A stretch of 64,000 nucleotides of DNA from Sphingopyxis sp. LK2115 (GTDB lineage Bacteria > Pseudomonadota > Alphaproteobacteria > Sphingomonadales > Sphingomonadaceae): assembly GCF_014595975.1 (NCBI RefSeq), contig NZ_JABWGQ010000056.1, forward strand, positions 1 to 64,000, read 5' to 3'. The notes below the pieces were generated by a model that was not told where the DNA came from, searched no databases, and saw nothing but the letters and a program-made list of their open reading frames with translations. A program made the translations under genes and the position numbers. Below, one piece after another: positions 36,584-46,289 of the stretch (the first letter of the stretch is position 1; each line of letters begins with the position of its first letter).

Positions 36584-36644
36584 TGCCTTTTAGGCATCCT
36601 CTCCCAAAAACTTTCACGGGCCGCCCTTGGGCGGCCCTTTTTTT
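36584..36644 (+). ncRNA. Candidate small RNA, about 60 nt
   Basis: The predicted transcript begins with a small hairpin, TGCCT (36584-36588), loop TTT, AGGCA (36592-36596), then a single-stranded stretch 36597-36617 holding TCCTCTCCC, which is complementary to Shine-Dalgarno sequences, and ends in a strong terminator. The flanking genes on both sides are on the minus strand, so neither uses the plus-strand terminator. The arrangement of hairpin, CU-rich single strand and terminator is typical of Hfq-type or anti-SD sRNAs. Existence as a transcript is inference. Confidence 0.5.
36618..36644 (+). terminator. Strong rho-independent terminator of the candidate sRNA
   Basis: GGGCCGCCC at 36618-36626 pairs exactly with GGGCGGCCC at 36629-36637 and is followed by seven T residues. 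On the minus strand the hairpin is followed by GTGAAAG, so it only makes sense as a plus-strand terminator. A second hairpin, TCGGCT-GAAA-AGCCGA, lies just beyond at 36653-36668. Confidence 0.8.
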
Positions 36645-36715
36645 GCGCTTTTTCGGCTGAAAAGCCGACTATTTTGATCGAGAAATCGAATCCGGTTCGA
36701 ATCGCCTGTCGCGAA

Positions 36716-37177
36716 TCAATCCTGGATGGGTGTGCGCGTTTCGAATCGCCGCACTTCGGCAATGAAGCTGCCGGGTAGCGGTGTCGGCTGGCCGCTGTCG
36801 CTGTCGATATGCGCATAGCTGATCTCGATGTCGGTAAGCCGTTCGGAATCACGAAAAATCCCGCAATGCAGCGTGAAACTCGTGCGGCCGAACGCGCTGA
36901 TTCGCGCCGCGATCGTGATCAGTTCGTCGAGTCGAGCAGGGGCGTGATAGTCGATTTCGCAATGCGTTTCGCGAATGTCGGTGCCATATTGGTTAAAATA
37001 TGGTCCCGGTTGCCCCTCTCCCAGCGCGCGGAAATATTCGGTTACGCCGATGTCAGCGTAAACGAGATAATTGGCGTTGAAGACGATATTCTGCCCGTCG
37101 ATTTCGTTGAAGCGCACGCGCACGCGCTCCTGCACGCGGAAATCGGTGAGCGGCACCGTGCTGCGACGATCGGTCAT
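36716..37177 (-). CDS. Acyl-CoA thioesterase (4HBT hotdog fold)
   Basis: 153 residues from ATG 37177. Hotdog-fold motifs: VRVRFNEIDGQNIVFNANYLVYADIGVTEYFRAL (Asp near residue 27 is the 4HBT catalytic position) and FTLHCGIFRDSERLTDIEISYAHID. It should hydrolyse a fatty-acyl or aromatic acyl-CoA; the substrate is unknown. It lies seven bases downstream of the aminopeptidase P gene and is probably cotranscribed with it. Confidence 0.85.
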   Translation of the reverse strand: MTDRRSTVPLTDFRVQERVRVRFNEIDGQNIVFNANYLVYADIGVTEYFRALGEGQPGPYFNQYGTDIRETHCEIDYHAPARLDELITIAARISAFGRTSFTLHCGIFRDSERLTDIEISYAHIDSDSGQPTPLPGSFIAEVRRFETRTPIQD

Positions 37178-37184
37178 CGGGGAC

Positions 37185-39011
37185 TCAGGCGGCGAGCGCG
37201 GCGGGGGTGCGGTCGAGCGGCGCGCAGGCGGCGGCGAGCCAGTCGCGCGTCGCTTCGTCCATGCCCGGCGCCAGTTTCTCGAAGACCTCGGCGTGATAGG
37301 CGTCCAGCCAGTCGGCCTCGGCGGACGAGAGCAGCGCCGTGTCGACCAGATTCTGCGCGATCGGCGCAAAGGTGATCGTCTCGAACCCCAGCATCTCCTC
37401 TTCGGCGCCGTCGATGGTCTGCGGCACGACGACCACCAGATTTTCGATGCGGATCCCGAAATGCCCGGCCTTGTAATAGCCGGGCTCGTTCGACAGGATC
37501 ATGCCCGCGTGCAGCGGCTCCTCGGTCCCCGCCTGTCCGCCCGCGGGCTTGGCGATCCGCTGCGGTCCTTCGTGCACTGCCAGATAGGCGCCGACGCCGT
37601 GCCCCGTGCCATGCGCATAATCGACGCCGTCGGCCCACAGATACTGGCGTGCGAGGATGTCGAGCTGGCTGCCGCGGGTGCCCTTTGGAAAGCGTGCGGT
37701 CGCAAGCGCGATATGGCCTTTCAGCACCTGCGTGAAGCGGCGGCGCATTTCGGCGGTCGGCGTGCCGATCGCGATCGTGCGTGTGATGTCGGTCGTGCCG
37801 TCGGCATATTGGCCGCCCGAATCGACGAGGTAGAGCGTGCCCGCCTCGATGGCCCGGTTGGTGGTTTCGTCGACCTTGTAATGCGGCAGCGCGCCATTCG
37901 GCCCCGCGGCCGAGATGGTGTCGAACGACAGATCCTTCAGCCCGCCATTTTCCTCGCGAAACGCACGCAGCTTTGCCGCCGCGCCCAGCTCGTCGAGTCC
38001 GCCCTGCGGTGCGACCTCCTCCATCCATTTGAGGAAGCGCGCCACGGCCCGGCCGTCGCGGACATGCGCGGCGCGCGTGCCGTCCAGCTCGACCTCATTC
38101 TTGATCGCCTTGGGCAGCACCGCCGGATCGCGGTGCCGTTCGATCCGCGCCCCCGCGCGTTCGAGCGCGGTGAAGATTGCGGCGACCGCGCGATCGGGAT
38201 CGACGGCAACCCTCCTGCCGGCGAGCCCCGCCAGCGCGCCTTCAAAGGCGCCGCGATCGTGAATCCGCACACTGTTGCCCAGGTGCGCGCGCACCGCGTC
38301 GCTGACCTTGTCGGGTGCGATGAACAGGTCGGCGGTGGCGTCGGCGTGAAGCAGCGCAAAGGCGAGGCCGACCGGCGTGTGGCTGACGTCCTCTCCGCGG
38401 ATGTTGAAGGTCCAGGCAATCGAATCGAGCGCGGTCATCACCGTCGTATCGAGCCCTTTGGCTTTCAGCCAGTCGGCGATGATGTCGCGCTTTTCGACCG
38501 CGCTCTGCCCGGCAAGCGCCGTATCGTGAACGCTGACCGGGGCATCGCTCGGCGCGGGCTGGTCGTCCCAGACCGCGTCGATGGGGTTGGTATCGACCGC
38601 AACCAGGTGTGCGCCCTTTCCCGCCAGCGCCTTTTCCAGCCCGCGGACCCAGTCGATGCCGTGGAGCCAGGGGTCGTAACCCACCTTCTGTCCGGCGGCG
38701 ACGTTCGCGCCGAGCCAGTCGGCGATGCTCGACTGCGGCACGCTGACATAATCGAACAGCGAGCCGTCGACCTGGCCCCGCACCTGTACGGTATAGCGTC
38801 CGTCGACGAACACCGCCGCCTTGTCGGGCAGCACCGCAGCGACGCCGGCCGACCCGCCAAAGCCCGTCAGCCACGCCATGCGCTGCGCATAGGCGCCGAC
38901 ATATTCGCTCATATGCTCGTCGCTGATCGGCACGATGAAGCCGTCAAGGCCGCGCGCTTTCAGTTCGGCGCGGACGCGGGCGAGGCGCTCGATGTGGACG
39001 GGGCTGGACAT
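37185..39011 (-). CDS. Aminopeptidase P family (M24B) peptidase
   Basis: 608 residues, the long, three-domain form. Two N-terminal creatinase-like domains (about 5-310) precede the pita-bread catalytic domain with metal ligands in LVDSGGQYADGTTDITRT (two Asp), HGTGHGVGAYLAVHEGP (His), SNEPGYY (Glu) and GFETITFAP (Glu). It removes N-terminal residues before proline in cytosol. It is divergent from an oligopeptidase B-like gene, suggesting a local peptide-degradation cluster. Confidence 0.93.
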   Translation of the reverse strand: MSSPVHIERLARVRAELKARGLDGFIVPISDEHMSEYVGAYAQRMAWLTGFGGSAGVAAVLPDKAAVFVDGRYTVQVRGQVDGSLFDYVSVPQSSIADWLGANVAAGQKVGYDPWLHGIDWVRGLEKALAGKGAHLVAVDTNPIDAVWDDQPAPSDAPVSVHDTALAGQSAVEKRDIIADWLKAKGLDTTVMTALDSIAWTFNIRGEDVSHTPVGLAFALLHADATADLFIAPDKVSDAVRAHLGNSVRIHDRGAFEGALAGLAGRRVAVDPDRAVAAIFTALERAGARIERHRDPAVLPKAIKNEVELDGTRAAHVRDGRAVARFLKWMEEVAPQGGLDELGAAAKLRAFREENGGLKDLSFDTISAAGPNGALPHYKVDETTNRAIEAGTLYLVDSGGQYADGTTDITRTIAIGTPTAEMRRRFTQVLKGHIALATARFPKGTRGSQLDILARQYLWADGVDYAHGTGHGVGAYLAVHEGPQRIAKPAGGQAGTEEPLHAGMILSNEPGYYKAGHFGIRIENLVVVVPQTIDGAEEEMLGFETITFAPIAQNLVDTALLSSAEADWLDAYHAEVFEKLAPGMDEATRDWLAAACAPLDRTPAALAA

Positions 39012-39079
39012 GGTCGCTTCCTTGTTCCTACATCGCAGCCGTTGCGGCCCATGCGGCCGATGCTGCGGGGGTTCTTCTG

Positions 39080-41242
39080 ATGCGCGCTATTTGGATGTTT
39101 CTGGCTGCAATTACCACCCCGCTTGTCGCGTCCCCGATCGCCCCAGCCCAAGAGAAAGAGATTGAATTGACCGAACGCCCCGTGCTGCCCGCCGCTCCCG
39201 TTGCCGAGCAGCGGTCCCATATTGTCACGCTCCACGGCAAGACGCTGTCCGACCCCTGGCACTGGCTGCGCGATCAAAGCTATCCGACGATCGACGACGC
39301 CGACATCCTCGCCTATGTGAAGGCGGAGAACGCCTATTTCGACGCGGCGATGAAGCCCCATGCCGATCTGGTCGAAACCCTGTTTCAGGAAATGAAGGGC
39401 CGCATCAAGGAGGCCGACAGTTCGGTCCCGCAAAAGGACGGCGACTGGCTTTATTGGGTCGAATATGAAGAGGGCGCCGAGTATAAGAAATGGTATCGCA
39501 AGCCCGCGGCGGGCGGCGCGACTCAACTGATCCTCGACGAGGTCGCGATGGCGGAGGGGAAGGATTATTTCCGCCTCGCCGAAGTGTCGGTCAGCCCCAA
39601 CGGCAAGCTGATGGCCTATTCGTTCGACGACAATGGTTCCGAACGCTTTGAAGCGCGCATCCGCAATCTCGAGACGGGCGACATGCTTCCCGACGTGATC
39701 CCCGGCACCCTGTCGTCGCTCGTCTGGACGTCGGGCAACGACGCGATCCTCTATGGCCTCGCGAACGAGAACTGGCGCACCGACAATGTCCGGCTGCACA
39801 AGCTCGGCACCCCGGTGAGCGAGGACAAATTGCTCTACAAGGAAGCCGACATCGGCTTTGGCGTCGGCATCGGCAAGACCGCCGCCGACAATTATATCGT
39901 CATCGCGACGGGCGATAACGAGACAAGCGAGGTCTATCTTCTTCCCGCCGATAATCCCGAAGCGCCGATGCGGCTCGTGTCGGCGCGCCAGAAGGGGCGT
40001 GAATATAGCGTCGACGAGCGCGAGGGCATTCTTTACATCCACACCAACGACGAACATCCCAATTTCCGCATCGCGACCGCGAGCATCGACACGCCCGGCG
40101 AATGGCGAACGCTGATCCCCGGATCGGATCACAGCTACATCACCGGCCTGTCGATCTTCCGTGACTATTTCGTGCTGGAATCGCGCGAGGACGGGCTCGA
40201 CCAGGTCGATGTGCGCACATATGACGCCCCGCTGACCCCCGGCCGGATACGGTTTCCCGAGGCGACCTATGTGGCGGGGCTCGGCGACAATCCCGAATAT
40301 CACCAGGACAAGCTCCGCCTCGACTATGAATCGATGGTCACCCCCGAAACCGTCTATGATTATGACGTGGCGAGCGGGACGCTCGAAACGCTGAAGGTGC
40401 AGGAAATCCCGTCGGGTTATGATTCGTCGCAATATGTAACCGAAAGGGTGAATCTGCCAAGCCGCGACGGCCAGACGATGATCCCCGCCTCGCTCGTCTA
40501 CAAAAAGGGTATCAAGCTCGACGGCAGCGCGCCGATGCACCTCTATGCCTATGGATCCTATGGTTATCGCGTGCCACCGGGCTTTTCGACGACGCGGCTC
40601 AGCCTCGTAGATCGGGGCATGATCTATGCCATCGCGCATGTCCGCGGCGGCGACGACATGGGGCGCGCCTGGTATCTCGCGGGCAAGACGACCCAGCGCA
40701 TCAACACGTTCAACGATTTCATCGACGTCGCAAAGGGGTTGATCGCCAGAAAATATACGAGCGCCGGCAAGATTTCGATCGAGGGCCGCTCGGCGGGCGG
40801 GCAGGTGATGGGGGTCGTCTATAATGAGGCGCCCGAATTGTGGGGCGCGGTGCTCGCGGGCGTGCCCTTCGTCGATGTCATCAACACGATGATCGACGAA
40901 ACGCTGCCGCTGACCCCCGGCGAATGGCCCGAATGGGGTAATCCGGTCACCGACAAGGCAGCGTTCGACTATATGCTGAGCTACAGCCCCTATGACAATG
41001 TCACCGCCAAGGCCTATCCGCCGATGCTGGTGTCGGCCGGCCTCAACGACCCGCGCGTGACCTATTGGGAACCCGCCAAATGGGTCGCCAAGCTCCGCGC
41101 GACGCGCACCAATGACTCGCTGCTGCTGCTGCGCACCAACATGGGCGCGGGCCATGCGGGCAAATCGGGCCGCTGGGGCGCGCTGCGCGAGGATGCAGAG
41201 GAATATGCCTTTGTGCTGACCCAGCTGGGGGTGGAAAAATAA
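39080..41242 (+). CDS. Oligopeptidase B-like S9 family peptidase
   Basis: 720 residues. An N-terminal hydrophobic stretch (1-23, ending SPIAPAQ) looks like a signal peptide. The beta-propeller (about 80-440) is followed by the alpha/beta hydrolase domain with catalytic Ser571 (EGRSAGGQVMG), Asp657 (SAGLNDPRV) and His692 (GAGHAGKSG). The length and sequence fit oligopeptidase B, cutting short peptides after basic residues. Probably periplasmic. Confidence 0.92.
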   Translation: MRAIWMFLAAITTPLVASPIAPAQEKEIELTERPVLPAAPVAEQRSHIVTLHGKTLSDPWHWLRDQSYPTIDDADILAYVKAENAYFDAAMKPHADLVETLFQEMKGRIKEADSSVPQKDGDWLYWVEYEEGAEYKKWYRKPAAGGATQLILDEVAMAEGKDYFRLAEVSVSPNGKLMAYSFDDNGSERFEARIRNLETGDMLPDVIPGTLSSLVWTSGNDAILYGLANENWRTDNVRLHKLGTPVSEDKLLYKEADIGFGVGIGKTAADNYIVIATGDNETSEVYLLPADNPEAPMRLVSARQKGREYSVDEREGILYIHTNDEHPNFRIATASIDTPGEWRTLIPGSDHSYITGLSIFRDYFVLESREDGLDQVDVRTYDAPLTPGRIRFPEATYVAGLGDNPEYHQDKLRLDYESMVTPETVYDYDVASGTLETLKVQEIPSGYDSSQYVTERVNLPSRDGQTMIPASLVYKKGIKLDGSAPMHLYAYGSYGYRVPPGFSTTRLSLVDRGMIYAIAHVRGGDDMGRAWYLAGKTTQRINTFNDFIDVAKGLIARKYTSAGKISIEGRSAGGQVMGVVYNEAPELWGAVLAGVPFVDVINTMIDETLPLTPGEWPEWGNPVTDKAAFDYMLSYSPYDNVTAKAYPPMLVSAGLNDPRVTYWEPAKWVAKLRATRTNDSLLLLRTNMGAGHAGKSGRWGALREDAEEYAFVLTQLGVEK

Positions 41243-41339
41243 AAACAAGGCTGCGGCCTCGCGACAGCATTGCGACATTTCGGCACATTGATGCGACGTC
41301 CCCGGTCGATGACTCCCGAACGCTGAAGGGAGGGGTCGG

Positions 41340-42782
41340 ATGTCCCGAATATCGTCGATTGCGGTCCTGATTGCCATTCTTGCTTTCGATGCCGACGCCG
41401 CGTCGGCCAGAGCCGAAGACAGCCCGGATGGGGCCAGGATTGCGCAGCGCCTGCTCGACACATTGCGCGAAACCAATGGCGTGCCCGGCATGGCGGCGGC
41501 GGTGTGGCGCGACGGGCGGATCATATGGGATGGCGCAAGCGGGCGGCGCGACCTCGCCAGCGGCGCGCCGGTCACGCGCGACACCTTGTTCCGGCTGGCG
41601 AGCGTATCGAAGGTCTTTACGGTCGCCGCGGTGGCGCGGCTCGCCGAACAGGGGCGGATCGACCTTGACGCGCCGGTGCAGCGTCAGTTGCCGTGGCTTG
41701 TCGCAAACTGGCCGGCGATCACGCCGCGCCAGCTCGCCGCGCATGTTTCCGGCATGCCGCATTATCAGCCGGTCGATGCGAACCGCGGATCGCGCCGCTA
41801 TGCCACCGGGCGCGATGCCGTCGCGATCTTTGCCGGACGCGACCTGCTCAGCCCGCCGGGAACCGCCTACAGCTATTCATCGTGGGGCTATACGCTGCTC
41901 GGCGCAATGGTGGAGCAGGCGACGGGGCGTGCCTTTACCGACCATGTGGCGGCCGAGGTCGCGCCGGGGCTGGCGATCCGCGCCGATGCGACGGACAGCG
42001 GCGATCCTCATGCCGCGCGCGCCTATGGTTTCGAGCAGGGTCGGGTCATCGAAGCACCGCGTCACGATTACAGCTATAGCTGGGGCGGCGGGGGGCTTGG
42101 CGGCACCGCAAGCGCGGTCGCCGCTTTCGGCGGGCGGATGATCGACGGCCGCGTCGTGCGCCCCGAAAGCTTCGACGCGATGCTGGTGCCGGTGCGGCTC
42201 GCTGACGGCAACCTCGCCGGCGAGGACGGCTACAGCGTCGGTTTCGGCTGGCGCATCGGCGTCGATTCCGACGGCGCAGCTTTCGTGCACCACAATGGCG
42301 TCACGCTTGGCGCGCGCAGCACGATCGGCCTGTGGCGCGGCGAACGCACCGCCGTCAGCCTGCTTTCCAACGCCTCGTGGGTGTCGCGCATCGAACCCAC
42401 CGCGCAGATGATCGCCGCACCTTTCCGTGCCGTTCCCGCCGGTCTTGTTTCGGCCGCATGTCCGCTCGGCGCGCGGCGTTATCGTGGGGCGTTCGGCAAT
42501 GCTGCGGTCGACGGCAGCGTCCGCTTTCGGCTCGAACAGGGGCTGTGCATCGGGATCGCCGAGCAGCATCCGGCCATGCGCGCCTATTTCGGAACCGCGC
42601 CGCAGCGCACCGACGCCGCGCTCACGATCGTCGGCCTCGATCCCGACGGAAAGCTCGCGCGCGCGGGATTTGTGACCCCTTTCGGCATCGCCGATCTTCG
42701 TGCGCAAGCCGACGGCAGTTTCGCCGCCGACGTCACCGCGACACGGCGGCTGGTGCTGCGCTTCGATCAGCCGGGCAGATAA
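41340..42782 (+). CDS. Beta-lactamase family serine hydrolase
   Basis: 480 residues with GGGAGGGG just before the ATG. A signal peptide (about 1-25) is followed by the class C/PBP-like domain: Ser88-x-x-Lys91 (RLASVSKVFT), the tyrosine motif at Y179 (YSYSSWGY; YSS rather than YxN) and HHNG in place of the KTG triad. The C-terminal 120 residues form a separate small beta domain. Likely an esterase or D-aminopeptidase; antibiotic hydrolysis cannot be inferred. It follows the S9 peptidase by 97 bases. Confidence 0.85.
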   Translation: MSRISSIAVLIAILAFDADAASARAEDSPDGARIAQRLLDTLRETNGVPGMAAAVWRDGRIIWDGASGRRDLASGAPVTRDTLFRLASVSKVFTVAAVARLAEQGRIDLDAPVQRQLPWLVANWPAITPRQLAAHVSGMPHYQPVDANRGSRRYATGRDAVAIFAGRDLLSPPGTAYSYSSWGYTLLGAMVEQATGRAFTDHVAAEVAPGLAIRADATDSGDPHAARAYGFEQGRVIEAPRHDYSYSWGGGGLGGTASAVAAFGGRMIDGRVVRPESFDAMLVPVRLADGNLAGEDGYSVGFGWRIGVDSDGAAFVHHNGVTLGARSTIGLWRGERTAVSLLSNASWVSRIEPTAQMIAAPFRAVPAGLVSAACPLGARRYRGAFGNAAVDGSVRFRLEQGLCIGIAEQHPAMRAYFGTAPQRTDAALTIVGLDPDGKLARAGFVTPFGIADLRAQADGSFAADVTATRRLVLRFDQPGR

Positions 42783-43378
42783 CCGCGCGCCCGAAGCTCT
42801 TGCTCGAGCGCCGCTGCGCCCGCGAAAACATGGCCAGCGATGCCAACCGATTCGGCGCCCGCGACATTGGCGGGCACATCGTCAATGAACAGCGCGCCCG
42901 CGGGCTCGATGCCGAATCGCTCGATCGCAAGGCGGTAGATCGCGGGATCGGGCTTCGTCAATTTTTCGGCGCCCGACACGATAATGCCCTGAAAGCGGTC
43001 GAAAACCGGCTGGGTCGGGCGGAAGCCTTCCCAGAACTCATGGCCGAAATTGGTGATCGCGAACAGCGGCACGCCCGCTGCATCGAGCCGCTCGACGAGT
43101 TCGAGGCTGCCCGGCATCGGTGCGGGGATGGTTTCGTTGAAACGTGCCGCATATGCGTCGATCAGCAGCGCATGATCGGGAAACGCGGCCTGGAGTTCGG
43201 GGACCATCTCGGCCAGCGGGCGGCCCGCGTCGTGCTGAAAATGCCATTCCGGCGTCACGACATGGGTGACGAACCATTCGAGTTCGTGCGGATCGGGGAT
43301 CAGCTTGGCGAACAAATAGCGCAGGTCCCAGTCGAACAGGACCCGGCCGACGTCAAAGATCACGCTCTGGCGAATCAT
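42767..43378 (-). CDS. HAD family (YihX-like) phosphatase
   Basis: 203 residues from ATG 43378. HAD motif I is VIFDVGRVLFDWD (YihX-type DxGxV), motif II TNFGHEFWEGF, and motif III/IV KPDPAIYRLAIERFGIEPAGALFIDDVPANV. It should act on a small sugar phosphate such as glucose 1-phosphate (family inference). Its 3-prime end overlaps the convergent serine hydrolase by 16 bases. Confidence 0.88.
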   Translation of the reverse strand: MIRQSVIFDVGRVLFDWDLRYLFAKLIPDPHELEWFVTHVVTPEWHFQHDAGRPLAEMVPELQAAFPDHALLIDAYAARFNETIPAPMPGSLELVERLDAAGVPLFAITNFGHEFWEGFRPTQPVFDRFQGIIVSGAEKLTKPDPAIYRLAIERFGIEPAGALFIDDVPANVAGAESVGIAGHVFAGAAALEQELRARGYLPG

Positions 43379-43445
43379 GCAACCTCCAGACACGCGAAAG
43401 CGCCGCCGGAAGCATCCGACGGCGTCACGCTGACCAAAATGCGCG

Positions 43446-43462
43446 CGGAGCACGGCGCTCCG
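43446..43462 (-). terminator. Hairpin after rpmJ
   Basis: CGGAGC at 43446-43451 pairs with GCTCCG at 43457-43462 around a five-base loop, ten bases after the L36 stop on the minus strand. A short T run (complement of AAAA at 43436) follows six bases later, so it is a weak terminator. Confidence 0.4.
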
Positions 43463-43471
43463 GCAGGGCAA

Positions 43472-43597
43472 TCAGCCCTGGCGCGCCTTGAAGCGGCGGT
43501 TGGTCTTGTTGATCACATAGGTCCGTCCACGGCGGCGGATCACGCGGTTATCCCGGTGGCGGTCCTTCAGCGACTTCAGGCTGTTGCGAATCTTCAT
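43472..43597 (-). CDS. ykgO: 50S ribosomal protein L36, type B
   Basis: 41 residues: [18 protein letters not shown] at the start, then [23 protein letters not shown]. The length of 41 and the absence of the CxxC..C..H zinc motif mark the zinc-free type B paralogue (YkgO). It is too short for most automatic ORF lists. No type A copy is in the window. Surrounded by an HAD gene and rpoN on the same strand. Confidence 0.93.
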   Translation of the reverse strand: MKIRNSLKSLKDRHRDNRVIRRRGRTYVINKTNRRFKARQG

Positions 43598-43686
43598 CGT
43601 TGTTGTCCGTAAATCTTGGCGTGTTGACGCGAAGCGGCGCAACTATGGGGAAGCACCCGAAAAGTCAACCGCTCGCAAGGAGAAAA

Positions 43687-43710
43687 GGTCGCCTTCGCGG
43701 GGGCGACGGA
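43687..43710. repeat. Short G+C palindromic repeat
   Basis: GGTCGCCTTCGCGGGGGCGACGG, a single arm of the GTCGCCCCCGCGAA family, abutting the stop of rpoN. Confidence 0.5.
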
Positions 43711-43714
43711 TATC

Positions 43715-45172
43715 CTAACCCGCCAAAGCCTTTTGTCGCCGCCTTTGCACCGACGAGCCATAGCCCATCGCCTCGCGATATTTGACCACGGTGCGCCGCG
43801 CAATGTCGAATCCTTCGGCCGACAGCTTCTGGGCGATCGTTTCGTCGGACAGGATCGCGCGCGCATCCTCGCCTTCGATCATCGCCTTGATCCGGCTCTT
43901 CACCGCCTCGGCCGACACGGCGCCGTCGCCTTCGGTCGCCGATATGCCCGACGAAAAGAAATATTTGAGTTCGAACAATCCGCGCGGGCACGACAGATAT
44001 TTGTTGCTGGTGACGCGGCTGACGGTCGATTCGTGCATCCCGATCGCCTCGGCGACCTGGCGCAGCGTCAGCGGGCGCATATGGGCAACGCCGTGGAGGA
44101 AAAATCCCTCCTGCTGTTTGACGATCTCGCTCGCGACCTTGACCATCGTGCGCTGGCGCTGGTCGAGCGCGCGCACAAGCCAGTTGGCGCCCGCGAGCTG
44201 CTCGGACAGCCACGCCTTGTTCTTCGCCCCCGCGCCCGCGGCCAGCTCGTTATAATAACGGCGGTTGACGAGCAGGCGCGGCAAGGTGCCGCTGTTCACT
44301 TCGACCGCCCAGCCCGCCGCTGTCCGCCGGACATACAGGTCGGGGACGACCGCCAGCGCGGGCGCGCCGCCGAACTTGAGACCCGGTTTGGGATCATAGC
44401 CGCGAAGCTCGCGGATCATGTCGGCCAGATCCTCGTCATCGACGCCGCAGATGCGCTTCAATTGCGCAAAGGCGCCCTTGGCGACCAGGTCGAGATGCGC
44501 GATCATCGTCGCCATCGCCGGGTCATAGCGGTCGGCCTCGCGCGCCTGGATCGCGATACATTCGGCAAGGTCGCGTGCGCCGACGCCCGCGGGGTCGAAA
44601 CCGTGGATCACGCCCAGCACCGCCTCGACCAGCGCCAGCGGCACGCCGAGCTGTGCGGCAAGTTCGGCGAGGTCGGCGCGCAGATACCCGGCCTCGTCGA
44701 TCAGCGCGACGAGTTGACCCGCGACGATCGCCTCGATCCCGTCCAGCCGCTCGCCGACCTGCGCGAGCAGATGGTCGTGGAGCGTTCCCTGGGCCTCGGC
44801 GAAACTGTCGAAATCGACGTCTTCGCCCGCCCCTGACAGGCCGACGCTGTCGCTCGCGCTGTCGTGGTGGAAACGCTCCTCGGCGAAATCGACGTCGAGC
44901 TCGTCGGCGGTGCCGCCATCGGATGCCATCGCCTGGTCGGTGTCGGCGGGCGTTTCGGACGCAATCGCTGTCGCGTCGCCCGGTTCGTCGCCATCCGCAT
45001 CGCCGTCGGCCCCGCCCGTGTCGAGCAGCGGATTGCCCTCCAGCGCCTCGGCCAGATAGGCTTCGAGCTCAAGGTTCGACAACGCCAGCAGCTTGATCGC
45101 CTGCTGGAGCTGCGGCGTCATCACCAGCGATTGCGACTGGCGGAGATCGAGGCGCGGACCCAACGCCATCAA
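43715..45172 (-). CDS. rpoN: RNA polymerase sigma-54 factor
   Basis: 485 residues. Region I is Gln/Leu-rich (RQSQSLVMTPQLQQAIKLLALSNLELEAYL) and binds enhancer ATPases; the acidic region II (about 45-115) is followed by the core-binding domain, the helix-turn-helix MRPLTLRQVAEAIGMHESTVSRVTSNKYL and the RpoN box ARRTVVKYREAMGY near the C-terminus. It directs transcription from -24/-12 promoters. Located downstream of lptB, as in many Proteobacteria, but with 84 bases of repeat sequence between. Confidence 0.96.
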   Translation of the reverse strand: MMALGPRLDLRQSQSLVMTPQLQQAIKLLALSNLELEAYLAEALEGNPLLDTGGADGDADGDEPGDATAIASETPADTDQAMASDGGTADELDVDFAEERFHHDSASDSVGLSGAGEDVDFDSFAEAQGTLHDHLLAQVGERLDGIEAIVAGQLVALIDEAGYLRADLAELAAQLGVPLALVEAVLGVIHGFDPAGVGARDLAECIAIQAREADRYDPAMATMIAHLDLVAKGAFAQLKRICGVDDEDLADMIRELRGYDPKPGLKFGGAPALAVVPDLYVRRTAAGWAVEVNSGTLPRLLVNRRYYNELAAGAGAKNKAWLSEQLAGANWLVRALDQRQRTMVKVASEIVKQQEGFFLHGVAHMRPLTLRQVAEAIGMHESTVSRVTSNKYLSCPRGLFELKYFFSSGISATEGDGAVSAEAVKSRIKAMIEGEDARAILSDETIAQKLSAEGFDIARRTVVKYREAMGYGSSVQRRRQKALAG

Positions 45173-45196
45173 GGCCGTTCTATAATATCACACACC

Positions 45197-45227
45197 CCCG
45201 TGCCCCCGCGAAGGCGGGGACGCACGG
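45197..45227. repeat. Palindromic repeat between lptB and rpoN
   Basis: CCGTGCCCCCGC-GAA-GGCGGGGACGCACGG, a long imperfect hairpin of the CCCCCGC family, in the spacer between lptB and rpoN. It may attenuate read-through between these genes. Confidence 0.5.
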
Positions 45228-45256
45228 ATTATCCTTACCGAAAAAGTCCCCGGACG

Positions 45257-46072
<816 letters not shown>

Positions 46073-46227
46073 AAAGCGGTCGGTTCCCGTCTGGCTTGGC
46101 TGCCGCGTTACCCCAGCGGCGGCGCCATGGTCAATCTGGCAAGCTTATTGCATCTCGAAAGCCCCGCCCCTTCAGGAGAGGGGGACGCGCGGGGCAGAGC
46201 GCACGGCTTCTGCCCCCGCCCGCTGCG

Positions 46228-46246
46228 CCCCGGATCAAGTCCGGGG
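46228..46246. repeat. CCCCGGA-TCAAG-TCCGGGG palindrome
   Basis: A 7-bp perfect stem with 5-base loop in the 217-base gap between lptB and the phosphomannomutase gene; CGGATCAAGTCCG palindromes are a frequent intergenic repeat of alphaproteobacteria. The same gap also holds CCCGCCCC..GGGG and CCCTCCCCTGAAAGG repeats, so it is made mostly of repeat elements. Confidence 0.6.
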
Positions 46247-46289
46247 CTTGCGGCCCTCCCCTGAAAGGAAGGGCAGACCCGCGTCATGC

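Noticed and set aside
36690..36702. GGTTCGAATCG resembling a tRNA T-arm
   Set aside because: No acceptor, D or anticodon stems around it; chance match.
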